NCBI RefSeq assembly: GCF_003688995.1
Contig: NZ_PENI01000005.1
Coordinates: 186,001 to 250,000, forward strand
DNA: 64,000 bases
Direction of reading: 5' to 3'
Source: Streptomyces shenzhenensis
GTDB lineage: Bacteria; Actinomycetota; Actinomycetes; Streptomycetales; Streptomycetaceae
Part shown: piece by piece, positions 51,251-60,207 of the stretch
Numbering within the stretch: the first letter of the stretch is position 1
Layout: every line of letters begins with the position of its first letter
Position numbers and translations under genes: made by a program
Notes under the pieces: generated by a model
The model's database searches: none
The model's input: only the letters and a program-made list of their open reading frames with translations
What the model was told of the DNA's origin: nothing

Positions 51251-51406
51251 CCGGGCCGGCCGGATGATCCCCCCTCGGATCTGCGCCGGTGCCCCCCGGC
51301 CCGCACCGACACCGGCCCTCCGTTCCCACATCGGTCCGGCCGTCATCCGTACCGCCACGTGTCCGCCTCTGTGGGGTCGCAGACGAGCACCCCGAAGGAA
51401 CACAGA

Positions 51407-52366
51407 ATGAAGTCAATCACCAGACAGCGCTTCATCATCGCCATGACCGCCCTGACGGCACTGAGCCTGGCGGCCGGCTGTACGTCCGGCGACAGCCAGT
51501 CCGGCGCCAAACCCCAGAAGATCGAGAAAATCGGCCTGCTGGTCCAGGACATGTCCAACCCGTTCTTCTCAGCCATGAACAAAGGTGCCAAGCAGGCAGC
51601 GGTCAAGATCGGGGCCACGGAGAACACCCAGGACGCCCAACTCGACCTGGCCAACCAGAACAACCAGATCGACACCTTCATTCAGCAGGGCGTGAACCTG
51701 ATCATCATCAGCGCCGTCGACGGGAGCGGCATACGGCCGGCGATCGATCGCGCCAGGCAGGCGGGCATCATCGTCATCGCGGTCGACACACCCGCCGAGG
51801 GCGCCGACGCCGTCATCATGACGGACGCCGTGCAGGCCGGTGAAAAGTCCTGCACCTATCTGTTCAAGGAAATGGGCGGCAAGGGCAACATCCTGCTCGT
51901 CGACGGCACGCCGATCCAGACGATCCGCGACCGCATCACCGGCTGCAGGCAGGCCATGCGGCACTTCCCCGAGATCAAGGTCGTCGGGCACCAGTCCTCC
52001 AAGAACGACCGTGCGTCGGGCCTGGCCGTCACCACGGACATGCTCACCGCCACCCCCGATGTCCAGGGCATCTTCGGTATGAACGACCCCTCTGCCCTCG
52101 GCGCGGTGCTGGCGGTCACCCAGGCCCACAAGACCGGTCAGGTGAAGGTCACCGGAGTCGACGGAAGCCCCGAGGGGGTCGCTGAGCTCAAGCGTCCGGG
52201 CTCTCCGTTCATCGGCACCAGCACACAGAACCCGGCCGAGATGGTTCGGCGTGCCGTGCAGGTCGCCCAGGACATCCTCCGCGACAAGCCGCCGAAGAAG
52301 AAGACGGTTCTCATCCCCAGCGAGTTGGTCACCCGGGACAACGTCGCCCAGTACAAAGGCTGGTGA
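51407..52366 (+). CDS. Sugar ABC transporter substrate-binding lipoprotein (RbsB-like)
   Basis: 320 aa from ATG 51407. Lipobox LSLAAGC follows a short signal. The mature domain has the RbsB-like pattern IGLLVQDMSNPFFSAMNKGAKQAA, NQIDTFIQQGVNLIIISAVD, IDRARQAGIIVIAVDTPAEGAD, ILLVDGTPIQTIRDRITGCRQAM and DVQGIFGMNDPSALGAVLAV. Such proteins bind pentoses, hexoses, autoinducer-2 or polyols. First of the three importer genes. Confidence 0.93.
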   Translation: MKSITRQRFIIAMTALTALSLAAGCTSGDSQSGAKPQKIEKIGLLVQDMSNPFFSAMNKGAKQAAVKIGATENTQDAQLDLANQNNQIDTFIQQGVNLIIISAVDGSGIRPAIDRARQAGIIVIAVDTPAEGADAVIMTDAVQAGEKSCTYLFKEMGGKGNILLVDGTPIQTIRDRITGCRQAMRHFPEIKVVGHQSSKNDRASGLAVTTDMLTATPDVQGIFGMNDPSALGAVLAVTQAHKTGQVKVTGVDGSPEGVAELKRPGSPFIGTSTQNPAEMVRRAVQVAQDILRDKPPKKKTVLIPSELVTRDNVAQYKGW

Positions 52367-52439
52367 GAGCTCCACGGCCACACGGTGCGGGCGCCCTTGA
52401 ACTCCCGTCCGCACCGCCTGACCAGCGGAAGGCACACCC

Positions 52440-53969
52440 ATGACAATGCTGCAGTCCCAGCCCCTGCTCCGGCTCGAAGCCGTCACGAAGAACTTCGGCC
52501 CCACCCAAGCCCTGAACGCGGTGGACTTCGACCTGCGTGCGGGCGAGGTCCACGCCCTGATGGGTGAGAACGGCGCCGGGAAGTCCACCCTCATGAAGAT
52601 CCTCGCGGGCAATGTGCAGCGGGATGCCGGACGGATCCTGCTGGACGGCGAGGAGATCGACGTCCGCTCGCCCGCCGACGCCGCCGCCCACGGCATCGCC
52701 GTCATCCATCAGGAGTTCAATGCCGTCCCGGCCATGACGGTCGCCGAGAACCTCGCGCTCGGCCAAGAACCGCGCAACCGGTACGGCATGCTCGACCGGA
52801 GCGCAATGCTCGCCTCGGCCCGGCGGAAGCTGGCCCGCATCGGCGCGGACATCGACCCGCGCCGCGAACTCGGCGAACTCAGCGTGGGACTGCAGCAGAT
52901 GGTGGAAATTGCCCGGGTGGTCAGCGAGCGCGCCAGGATCCTCGTGCTCGACGAGCCGACCGCGGCCCTCTCGCGCGCCGAGGCCCTCCATCTGTACGAC
53001 GTCATCGAAGAGATGCGGGCAGCGGGCAGCGGCCTCATCTACATCAGCCACCGGATGGAAGAGGTCTGGCAGCTGGCCGACCGCGTCACGGTCTTTCGCG
53101 ACGGCGCCTTCATCGGCACGCGTGAGAAGGATCGGATCAGCCCCCCGGATGTGGTGCGGATGATGGTGGGCCGCCCATTGGACGACCTGTACCACCACCG
53201 GCGGCGCAGCGCCGGCGACATCGTCCTTGACGTCAGCGGGCTGTGTGGCGCCGACGGTACCGGCCCGGTCAGTTTTCAGGTGCGGGCCGGCGAAGTCGTC
53301 TGCCTGGCGGGGCTGATCGGTGCCGGACGGACCGAGGTGGCCCGGTTGGTCTTCGGCGCGGACAAACCCTCCGGAGGCACGGTCACCGTCCGCGGCAAGC
53401 CGGCCACCGCCACCAGTTGCGGCCGGGCGATGGCCGCAGGCATCGGCATGGTCCCCGAGGACCGCAAGAAGCAGGCGCTCTTCCTCGATCACTCGGTGGA
53501 GGACAACATCGCGATCAGTTCGCTGCATACCCACGTCCGCTCCGGTGTCCTCCGGCGCGAGCGGATCCGTGGCGCCGTCGAGGGCCAGATGCACCGGCTG
53601 CGGCTGCGCCGCAGCGCGCTGCGCCTCCCGGCCGGCGCGTTGTCCGGCGGCAATCAGCAGAAGGCCGTCCTCGCGCGCTGGCTGATGCGCAGGTGCGATG
53701 TCCTGATTCTCGACGAGCCGACCCGCGGCGTCGATGTCGGAGCCAGGAGCGAGATCTACGAGGCCATCGACGAACTGGCCGCCGCGGGCACGGCCATTCT
53801 GGTCATCTCCTCCGACCTGCCCGAGGCGATCGGCATCAGCGACCGCATCCTGGTGATGCGCGCCGGCCGGATCGTGCATGAGCTTCTCTCGCACCATGCC
53901 ACTGAGGAAGACGTGATGTTCCATGCCACCGGGATGGCGGCACACGCCCATGGAGACGACAATGACTGA
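52440..53969 (+). CDS. Sugar ABC transporter two-domain ATP-binding protein (RbsA/XylG/MglA-like)
   Basis: 509 aa with two NBDs. First: GENGAGKSTLMKIL, VIHQEFNAVP, LSVGLQQMVEIARVV, ILVLDEPTAALS, IYISHRMEEV. Second: a degenerate Walker A (GLIGAGRTEVARLVFG), then VPEDRKKQALF, LSGGNQQKAVLARWL, VLILDEPTRGVDVGARSEIYEAI. The signature of the first domain is LSVGLQQ, unlike the canonical LSGGQ. Start ATG 52440 follows GAAGGCACACCC. Powers the importer with the downstream permease. Confidence 0.93.
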   Translation: MTMLQSQPLLRLEAVTKNFGPTQALNAVDFDLRAGEVHALMGENGAGKSTLMKILAGNVQRDAGRILLDGEEIDVRSPADAAAHGIAVIHQEFNAVPAMTVAENLALGQEPRNRYGMLDRSAMLASARRKLARIGADIDPRRELGELSVGLQQMVEIARVVSERARILVLDEPTAALSRAEALHLYDVIEEMRAAGSGLIYISHRMEEVWQLADRVTVFRDGAFIGTREKDRISPPDVVRMMVGRPLDDLYHHRRRSAGDIVLDVSGLCGADGTGPVSFQVRAGEVVCLAGLIGAGRTEVARLVFGADKPSGGTVTVRGKPATATSCGRAMAAGIGMVPEDRKKQALFLDHSVEDNIAISSLHTHVRSGVLRRERIRGAVEGQMHRLRLRRSALRLPAGALSGGNQQKAVLARWLMRRCDVLILDEPTRGVDVGARSEIYEAIDELAAAGTAILVISSDLPEAIGISDRILVMRAGRIVHELLSHHATEEDVMFHATGMAAHAHGDDND

Positions 53970-55017
53970 CCATTCCCTCGGCCCTCGGGACAAGGCGGCA
54001 CCGGAACGGGGCGGCGGGCCTGCACCCAAGCCGGGCTTCGACTTCGCCACCTGGTGGGACCGGGTGGGCATCCTCGTCGTCCTGGTCGTACTCACCGCCT
54101 TGATGGCTGCTGTCGCGCCCAACTTCGCCACTGTCGGGAACCTGCTCAACATCGCGCGGTCGATCTCCATCAACGCCATCCTCGCGGCGGGCATGACCTT
54201 CGTGATCCTCACCGCCGGAATCGATCTCTCCGTGGGCTCGATCGTGGCCGTCTCCGGCATCGTTGCCGTGCTCACCGCCACGTCCGGCATGCCCTCGCCG
54301 GTCGCTGTGATCCTCGGTGTGCTCGCCGGCGCCGCCGCAGGGCTCGTCAACGGGCTACTGATCGCGTACCTCTCGCTCGCCGCGTTCATCGTGACGCTGG
54401 GCACGATGACGTTCCTGCGCGGCCTCGGCTACACGATGACCGACGGTCAGCCCGTCGTCTCGAACGTCCTGAACTTCCGTGACATCGGCAACGGTTACCT
54501 CGCCGGGATCCCCGTGCCCGTAGTGATCATGGCCGTCGTCTATCTCATCGCCTGGTTCACCCTCGAACGCACCCGTTACGGCAAGCATGTCTACGCCGTC
54601 GGCGGCAATGGCGAGGCCGCCCGCCTCGCCGGTATCAACGTGCGGCGGGTCACCACGTCCGTGTACGCCATCGCCGGTGCCTGCGCCGGGCTGGCGGGCG
54701 TCATCTTTGCCGCACGGGTGGTATCCGCTCAGCCCACCGCCGGAACCGGTTACGAACTTGACGCCATCGCCGCGGTCGTTCTCGGCGGGACCAGTCTCAT
54801 GGGCGGGCGCGGACGCCTCATCGGTACCCTGATCGGCTCGGTCATCCTCGGTGTGCTGAGCACGGGACTCATCCTGATGAACGTCCAGTTCTTCACCCAG
54901 CTGCTGATCAAAGGCGTCGTCATCATCCTCGCTGTGGCCATCGACAGCCTCAAGCGGCGTCCCCTGCGACTACGCCGCCCAACGCCGTCCGGAACCGTCA
55001 CCGCGCAGCAGAACTGA
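53962..55017 (+). CDS. Sugar ABC transporter permease (RbsC-like)
   Basis: 351 aa from ATG 53962, which overlaps the end of the ATPase gene by eight bases, with GGAG just upstream. About eight to nine helices. Motifs: FATVGNLLNIARSISINAILAAGMTFVILTAGIDLSVGSIVAVSG, AFIVTLGTMTFLRGLGYTMTDGQPV, RTRYGKHVYAVGGNGEAARLAGI (coupling helix) and AVVLGGTSLMGGRGRLIGTLIG. Completes the importer. Confidence 0.94.
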   Translation: MTDHSLGPRDKAAPERGGGPAPKPGFDFATWWDRVGILVVLVVLTALMAAVAPNFATVGNLLNIARSISINAILAAGMTFVILTAGIDLSVGSIVAVSGIVAVLTATSGMPSPVAVILGVLAGAAAGLVNGLLIAYLSLAAFIVTLGTMTFLRGLGYTMTDGQPVVSNVLNFRDIGNGYLAGIPVPVVIMAVVYLIAWFTLERTRYGKHVYAVGGNGEAARLAGINVRRVTTSVYAIAGACAGLAGVIFAARVVSAQPTAGTGYELDAIAAVVLGGTSLMGGRGRLIGTLIGSVILGVLSTGLILMNVQFFTQLLIKGVVIILAVAIDSLKRRPLRLRRPTPSGTVTAQQN

Positions 55018-55065
55018 GCCCCTTTCCGGCCCAAGCCGCCGCCCCACGGGACGAAAGGAGCGACC

Positions 55066-56415
55066 GTGGCTCTGCCCACTGTCGTCATCACAGACCCCTT
55101 GCCGGGGTACCGCATCAACGAACCCCTCACCTTCACCGTCGACGCCGCTCTCGAAGGAGACCTGTGGACCGCCCGCACCGACACGGGCGACGAGGTGCTC
55201 TGCCAGCGGCTGACCGTCCCGGCTGCTCCGGAGCACACCACCTTCGTGGCGGTCGTCTCCTTCGAACAACGGGCCGAACTCACCCTGACAGCACCCGTCG
55301 AGAGCGCCCACGGCGGTATCCGCAGGCGCGAACCCCGGGAACAGGACGCCTTCGTCCGCCTGGACACCGGCTACTTCGACCTGGAGATGTGTACCGGAAC
55401 CGCCCGGGGCACCGGCGCCTCCAAATGGGGGCTGCGCCACTTCGGCGCCCTGGCCGAAGGCGTGGACCTCCTGCCCTCGGGTGACAATGCCATCGGCGGC
55501 TTCTACGGGCCGTTCTTCACCCCGGAGAACGGACTCATCAACCCGCCCGAGCACACCACCGTCGACATCGAGGTCATCGAGCAGGGGCCGGTACTGCACC
55601 ACTACCGCATGCACGGCACAGTCCCGGACGGCCTGCTGCACGAGCTCCGGGGCAAGAAGTTCTCCATCGACTGGAAATTCACCTACGGCACGCCCTTTTT
55701 CACCCGTACCTATCGGGTCGACGACTTCCGGACAGTGATCAACGGGCGCTCCGTGATCAACAAGATCACAGTGGGTGACGAATTCGAAAGCGGTACCGGT
55801 GACGTCGTCTTCACCCGCTTCGAGGCGTACGACGGAACGCGCTACCGCGCCGGTGACCCCTACGCCGAGGAGCTGAAGTCAGCCGTCGGCAGACTGTTGG
55901 CTTCCCAGACCTCGCCGACCAAGAAGTTCGAGGCGTTCAAGTCCCTGCTCACCGACGGCCTCGAAACCGCGCACTGGGATCTGTACTGGCGATTGTTCAG
56001 CACCTGGGAGGACGCTCTGCCGGACGCCGACATCAGAGAGTGCCTCGACGAGGTCATGACCGCGTCCCACGTCCGGGCCGATCTGAACGACCGGCCCTGG
56101 ATGTTCGCCCGCGACGGCGTCGATGTGTCCGCGGCGCCGGACGAGACGGTCTTCGTCGGCCCGGCGACCAAGACCGTCGAGTACCACCCCCGGCACGGCC
56201 GGGCGATGATCTGGTGGACCTCCCAGGCCCCAGGGGCATTCCAGATAGTTCAGCGCCGCCAGTCCGGCTGGGTGAACTGGGGCACGAACGGCGAGAACGA
56301 GTGCCCCGAACTACCCGTCGGCGTCGAGATCAAGACCGCCTATGGACCGTTCGCCGAAACGTGGACCACAGTGGCCGATCGACTGGAGACCCCACCAAGG
56401 GTCACCTTCAGCTGA
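55066..56415 (+). CDS. Unrecognised protein, likely linked to the sugar importer
   Basis: 449 aa from GTG 55066, with AAAGGAG upstream and 48 bases after the permease stop. No signal peptide or transmembrane segment is apparent, so it should be cytoplasmic. The sequence is beta-rich with many aromatic residues (FDLEMCTGTARGTGASKWGLRHFGALAEG, PFFTPENGLINPPEHTT, WKFTYGTPFFTRTYRV), which suggests a jelly-roll or beta-sandwich. A conserved-looking pair of acidic and histidine residues (EHTT, LHHYRMHG) could be catalytic. Position suggests an enzyme acting on the imported sugar or glycan fragment. I cannot name the family. Confidence 0.6.
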   Translation: MALPTVVITDPLPGYRINEPLTFTVDAALEGDLWTARTDTGDEVLCQRLTVPAAPEHTTFVAVVSFEQRAELTLTAPVESAHGGIRRREPREQDAFVRLDTGYFDLEMCTGTARGTGASKWGLRHFGALAEGVDLLPSGDNAIGGFYGPFFTPENGLINPPEHTTVDIEVIEQGPVLHHYRMHGTVPDGLLHELRGKKFSIDWKFTYGTPFFTRTYRVDDFRTVINGRSVINKITVGDEFESGTGDVVFTRFEAYDGTRYRAGDPYAEELKSAVGRLLASQTSPTKKFEAFKSLLTDGLETAHWDLYWRLFSTWEDALPDADIRECLDEVMTASHVRADLNDRPWMFARDGVDVSAAPDETVFVGPATKTVEYHPRHGRAMIWWTSQAPGAFQIVQRRQSGWVNWGTNGENECPELPVGVEIKTAYGPFAETWTTVADRLETPPRVTFS

Positions 56416-56498
56416 ACGTACTCCCACTCTCGCCGCGGTCGACCCGCTCACGCTTGACCCAGCCGCGCAGCCCGTCCGGGCTCATGTGCGGTAGTAGT

Positions 56499-56532
56499 TG
56501 CGGCCGGCGACACTTGTGCTTCGACGTGGAGC
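56499..56532. repeat. 34-bp direct repeat, left copy
   Basis: Identical over 34 bases to 60174-60207. It lies in the gap between the unrecognised gene and the GntR gene. On the minus strand it would read STSKHKCRRPQ, but no gene with start and stop signals covers it. Confidence 0.9.
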
Positions 56533-56628
56533 GAACCGGGCGGGGTGCGTTGCACCTCGCCCGGCTATGTGTGCGCCGGGTGGAAAGCCCCGGTTCAGCG
56601 CACTCGAAGATCTTCGCAACTCCTCCGG

Positions 56629-57426
56629 TCAGGTATCGGTCGTCCCACCCGGTGAGAGCAGGCTGGAGATCGGTACCTCGTCCGCGGCGCGATCGGCCAG
56701 CGCCTGTGCCCGGACTTCGGCGAGGTGGCTCACATGGTCGAGCAGCCGGGCACGGGCACGGGCGGGGTCCTGGTCGCGGATGGCCTCGAAGATGGCTGTG
56801 TGCTGGGCCTGGATGAGGCCGCGATCGAGGAGATCGACGAAGACGGTGTTGGTCAGCGGTCGTACGAGGTGCACCGAGGTCATCGCCAGTTCGAGGATGC
56901 GATTGCCGGCTGCACGCGTGATGGCGGTATGGAACTCCAGGTCGGCGGCCAGCCACGCGGTCATGTCGATTCCGGGATCCTGGGCGCGGGCGAGGGTGGC
57001 CGTCATCGCTTCGAGATCTGCTTCGGTTCGGCGCTCGGCGGCCAGAGCGACACATTGCATTTCCAGAGCCATGCGCGCTTCATCGACCTCTCCCACGGAC
57101 ACGTCTCCGGCCCGGAACCACAACATGATCGCTTCGCTGAGGCGTGAGGCGACATCCTCGGCTGCGGGGACCACCACGTAGGTTCCGCCGCCACTGCCCC
57201 GGGCGGAGCTGACCATGCCGCTCGCCACAAGGTGCTTGAGGGCCTCACGAGCGGTCCCTCGGGCGACATCGAAGATGGTGGCGAGTTCCTGCTCCGTGGG
57301 CAGCCGATCTCCGGGCTTCCACTGGCCACGGACGATTGCCTCGCGCAGTTGCTTGGCGATCTGACCCGAGGCGTCACGCCGGGTCAGAGCCTCAGGTTTG
57401 AACGCGGTTCCGTCCGCTTCCCCCAT
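56629..57426 (-). CDS. GntR-family regulator, FCD type
   Basis: 265 aa from ATG 57426 with AAGGAG before it. wHTH: ASGQIAKQLREAIVRGQWKPGDRLPTEQELATIFDVARGTAREALKHLVASGMVSSARGSGGGTYV. The FCD domain has AADLEFHTAITRAAGNRILELAM and QAQHTAIFEAIRDQDPARARARLLDHVSHLAEV. A perfect palindrome in front of it also faces the divergent pxpA gene, so it probably controls the oxoproline/amidase pair. Confidence 0.92.
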   Translation of the reverse strand: MGEADGTAFKPEALTRRDASGQIAKQLREAIVRGQWKPGDRLPTEQELATIFDVARGTAREALKHLVASGMVSSARGSGGGTYVVVPAAEDVASRLSEAIMLWFRAGDVSVGEVDEARMALEMQCVALAAERRTEADLEAMTATLARAQDPGIDMTAWLAADLEFHTAITRAAGNRILELAMTSVHLVRPLTNTVFVDLLDRGLIQAQHTAIFEAIRDQDPARARARLLDHVSHLAEVRAQALADRAADEVPISSLLSPGGTTDT

Positions 57427-57492
57427 GGCTCGCTCCTTCGAAACTTGATTGTTACCCGCAGACACCCTTGACGGTCGCCAGAACACCTGTGT

Positions 57493-57511
57493 CCAATGTC
57501 GGACATTGGAT
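57493..57511. promoter_or_regulatory. FCD-GntR operator (palindrome)
   Basis: TCCAATGTCGGACATTGGA, a perfect 19-base palindrome around a single G, with the GT-N3-AC core expected of FCD-type GntR proteins. A half-site copy TGTCGGAC follows at 57513. It lies between the divergent GntR gene and pxpA. Confidence 0.8.
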
Positions 57512-57643
57512 GTCGGACTAAGTGCCCCCCTGAGGTTACATCGGTTCCCCACCCTTTGCGGGGGCGTCCCGGCCGACACCGGACGTCGCAATCCCCGGAC
57601 GGGCTCTCTGGCCCCTGAGACGAACAGGCAGACATCACCTCCG

Positions 57644-58408
57644 ATGAGCACCCGGATAGATCTGAATTGCGACATCGGCGAGGGCTTCGGCCGATGGCAG
57701 ATGCCCGCCGACACCGAGCTCATGGATCTCGTGAGTACCGTCAGCGTCGCCGCAGGATTCCACGCAGGCGACCCAGCCACCATCCGCGCCACGATCGATC
57801 AGGCCGCGGGCCGCGGCCTGGACATCGGAGTACATGTCGCGCTACCCGATCTGGTCGGATTCGGCCGCCGCCGCATGGACCTGTCGGCGCAGGAGGCACA
57901 TGACATCTCGCTCTACCAGATCGGCGCAGTAGCAGGATTCGCCCGAGCGGCAGGAACCAGGCTGACCCATGTCAAACCCCATGGCGCGCTGTACGCCATG
58001 GCCAGCGCCGACGCAAGCATCGCGGAGGCAATCGCCCGTGCCACGGCGGCCTTCGACCACTCGCTGCGGCTGTTTCTGCTCGACGGGCGGTTCGCCGACC
58101 TGATCGCTGCCGAGCACGGCATCCGAGTGGAGCCGGAAGGCTTCCCCGACATGGCGTACACGCCTGATGGGCAACTCGTCCTCGAACGCGCCAAACAGTC
58201 GTGGCCGCCGCGGCAGGTGGCACAGCGTGCGGTGCGCATGGCGACCGAGGGCCTCGTCGAGACGAGTGACCGCTCCGAAATCCCCGTCCACGCCCGCACT
58301 TTGTGCCTGCACAGTGACGCCCCGAACGCCGTGGAAACCGCCCGGGCTGTGCGCGATGCCCTGGCCGTGCACGACGTGAGCGTCCGAGCACTCAGCCACT
58401 GCGCCTGA
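57644..58408 (+). CDS. pxpA: 5-oxoprolinase subunit A (LamB/YcsF family)
   Basis: 254 aa, TIM-barrel of the LamB/YcsF family: IDLNCDIGEGFGRW, TVSVAAGFHAGDPATI, HVALPDLVGFGRR, THVKPHGALYAM, GFPDMAYTPDGQL and LCLHSDAPNAVETA. PxpA normally acts with PxpB and PxpC to open 5-oxoproline with ATP. Neither partner is encoded here; the next gene is an amidase. The gene may therefore act on another lactam or carboxamide. Start ATG 57644 lacks a strong ribosome site. Confidence 0.9.
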   Translation: MSTRIDLNCDIGEGFGRWQMPADTELMDLVSTVSVAAGFHAGDPATIRATIDQAAGRGLDIGVHVALPDLVGFGRRRMDLSAQEAHDISLYQIGAVAGFARAAGTRLTHVKPHGALYAMASADASIAEAIARATAAFDHSLRLFLLDGRFADLIAAEHGIRVEPEGFPDMAYTPDGQLVLERAKQSWPPRQVAQRAVRMATEGLVETSDRSEIPVHARTLCLHSDAPNAVETARAVRDALAVHDVSVRALSHCA

Positions 58409-58444
58409 CGTATCCAACGCCGCCTCGAAGCACCAGGAGTAACC

Positions 58445-59944
58445 ATGAACGACCGCTTCACCCTCGACGAAGCCACCATCGCCGACGTGCACGCCGCCTA
58501 TCGGGCGGGGACGCTCACCGCACGCGCACTCGTGCAGGCGTATCTGGAACGGATCGCGACCATCGATGCCGGAGGTGCACGGCTCAATTCCATCCTGGCC
58601 ATCGACACCCGTGCGTTGACCGATGCCGACATGCTCGACGAACACCTGCGCTCCACAGGTGAGTTCGTCGGCCCATTGCATGGAATTCCTGTTGTCCTCA
58701 AGGACCAGATCGAGACTGCCGGGCTGACCACCACCTTCGGTTCCCAGACCGCGGCGGACTATGTGCCCGAGCATGACGCGACGATCGTCAGCAGGCTCAG
58801 GCAGGCGGGCGCGATCATTCTGGCCAAGACGACCATGCCGGACTTTGCGACCTCCTGGCACTCCACTTCCTCGGTCAGTGGCCTGACCCGCAACCCTTAT
58901 GCGCTGGACCGTGACCCCGGTGGCTCCAGCGGCGGCACGGCAGCCGCCGTCGCCGCGAACCTCGCGACGGTGGGCATCGGCGAGGACACGGGTGGTTCCA
59001 TTCGCCTGCCGGCGTCCTTCTGCAACCTCGTCGGCCTGCGGGCGACTCCGGGACTGATCAGCCGCAACGGCCTCTCGCCGCTCGTGAAGATGCAGGACAC
59101 CCCGGGCCCCATGACGAGGACCGTGACGGACGCCGCGCTGCTGCTCGACGTGCTCGCCGGATTCGATCCGGCCGACCCCTACACCGCCACCGCGGCGATC
59201 TCACGGCAGCAAGGCAGCTACGCGGACGAGTTGGATCCGCGATCACTGGCGCAGGCCCGGATCGGTGTGCTGCGCCAGGCCTTCGGCGACGATCACGACC
59301 CCGCGGCCGCCGCGGTCAACACCGTCATCGGTGCCGCGCTCGACAAGATCGCCGCGACCGGGGCGAAGCTTGTCGACGTGACCATTCCCGACCTCGACCA
59401 CTATGTGGCTTACACCTCTGTGTACTTTTCCCGGTCCCGCGCCGACATCGACGCCTTCCTGGCGAGCCGGCCCGGCATCAAGGCCACGTCCATCGCGCAA
59501 CTGCACGCCGACGGCCATGCGCACCCGAACCTCGACCTGCTCGCCGGGATCGCGGCTGGTCCGGCCGTACCGACGGGCGACCCCGAGTACCACCTGCGGA
59601 TGGAGGCCCGCGAGACGTTCCAGCGCGTTGTCATCGGAATCATGGCCGAGAACGATCTCGACGCGTTGTGCTTCCCGGACGTGCGGATCGCTGCTCCGAC
59701 ACATTCCGATGTCCTCGCCTCGCGCTGGAGCTGTCTGGAGTTCCCGACCAACACCGTGATCGCCTCCCAGCTCTGGATGCCCGCGATCAGTGTTCCCGCC
59801 GGGTTCACCACCGATGGCCTTCCTGTCGGACTGGAACTCATGGCACTGCCCTATCGCGAAGCAGACCTCCTGGGGCTGGCCTACGGGGTCGAACGGGCAA
59901 CCGGCTCCCCCCGGCGTGCCCCGTCTCTCCCAACGGCCGACTGA
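58445..59944 (+). CDS. Amidase signature family protein
   Basis: 499 aa from ATG 58445 with AGGAG. Catalytic Ser-cisSer-Lys triad: Lys in GIPVVLKDQIE, Ser in GGSSGGTAAAVAANLATVGIG and Ser in EDTGGSIRLPASFCNLVGLRAT. C-terminal region has SVPAGFTTDGLPVGLELMALPYREADLLGLAY. Hydrolyses a carboxamide to a carboxylate. The pairing with pxpA, 36 bases apart and under one GntR operator, suggests a cyclic amide/amide catabolic pathway. Confidence 0.92.
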   Translation: MNDRFTLDEATIADVHAAYRAGTLTARALVQAYLERIATIDAGGARLNSILAIDTRALTDADMLDEHLRSTGEFVGPLHGIPVVLKDQIETAGLTTTFGSQTAADYVPEHDATIVSRLRQAGAIILAKTTMPDFATSWHSTSSVSGLTRNPYALDRDPGGSSGGTAAAVAANLATVGIGEDTGGSIRLPASFCNLVGLRATPGLISRNGLSPLVKMQDTPGPMTRTVTDAALLLDVLAGFDPADPYTATAAISRQQGSYADELDPRSLAQARIGVLRQAFGDDHDPAAAAVNTVIGAALDKIAATGAKLVDVTIPDLDHYVAYTSVYFSRSRADIDAFLASRPGIKATSIAQLHADGHAHPNLDLLAGIAAGPAVPTGDPEYHLRMEARETFQRVVIGIMAENDLDALCFPDVRIAAPTHSDVLASRWSCLEFPTNTVIASQLWMPAISVPAGFTTDGLPVGLELMALPYREADLLGLAYGVERATGSPRRAPSLPTAD

Positions 59945-60173
59945 CGACGGCATTCAGCGGGCACATCCGCCTGGTCTCGGGAGATGCGTCCAAGTCCTGT
60001 TTCTGAGCATTCTCGGTGTTGGTGGCGAAGCAGGCGCATGCCGTCGGTGTCGGTGAAGCGCAACTGGGCGCCGGGGGAGGGGGTACGGGAAGTGCGAACG
60101 GCGTCCCCATAGATACCTGACTGACTGCCAGCGAGGTCGGCGTTGGGTCGGCAGTAGTCCGACCGAAGCCGAC

Positions 60174-60207
60174 TGCGGCCGGCGACACTTGTGCTTCGAC
60201 GTGGAGC
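60174..60207. repeat. 34-bp direct repeat, right copy
   Basis: Exact copy of 56499-56532 in the same orientation. It ends one base before the pirin stop codon, 230 bases after the amidase stop. The two copies bracket a 3.6-kb segment with GntR, pxpA and the amidase gene. Confidence 0.9.

Noticed and set aside
56499..60207. A complete insertion sequence between the 34-bp repeats
   Set aside because: No transposase or integrase gene and no terminal inverted repeats were found; the enclosed genes are a regulator and two metabolic enzymes.
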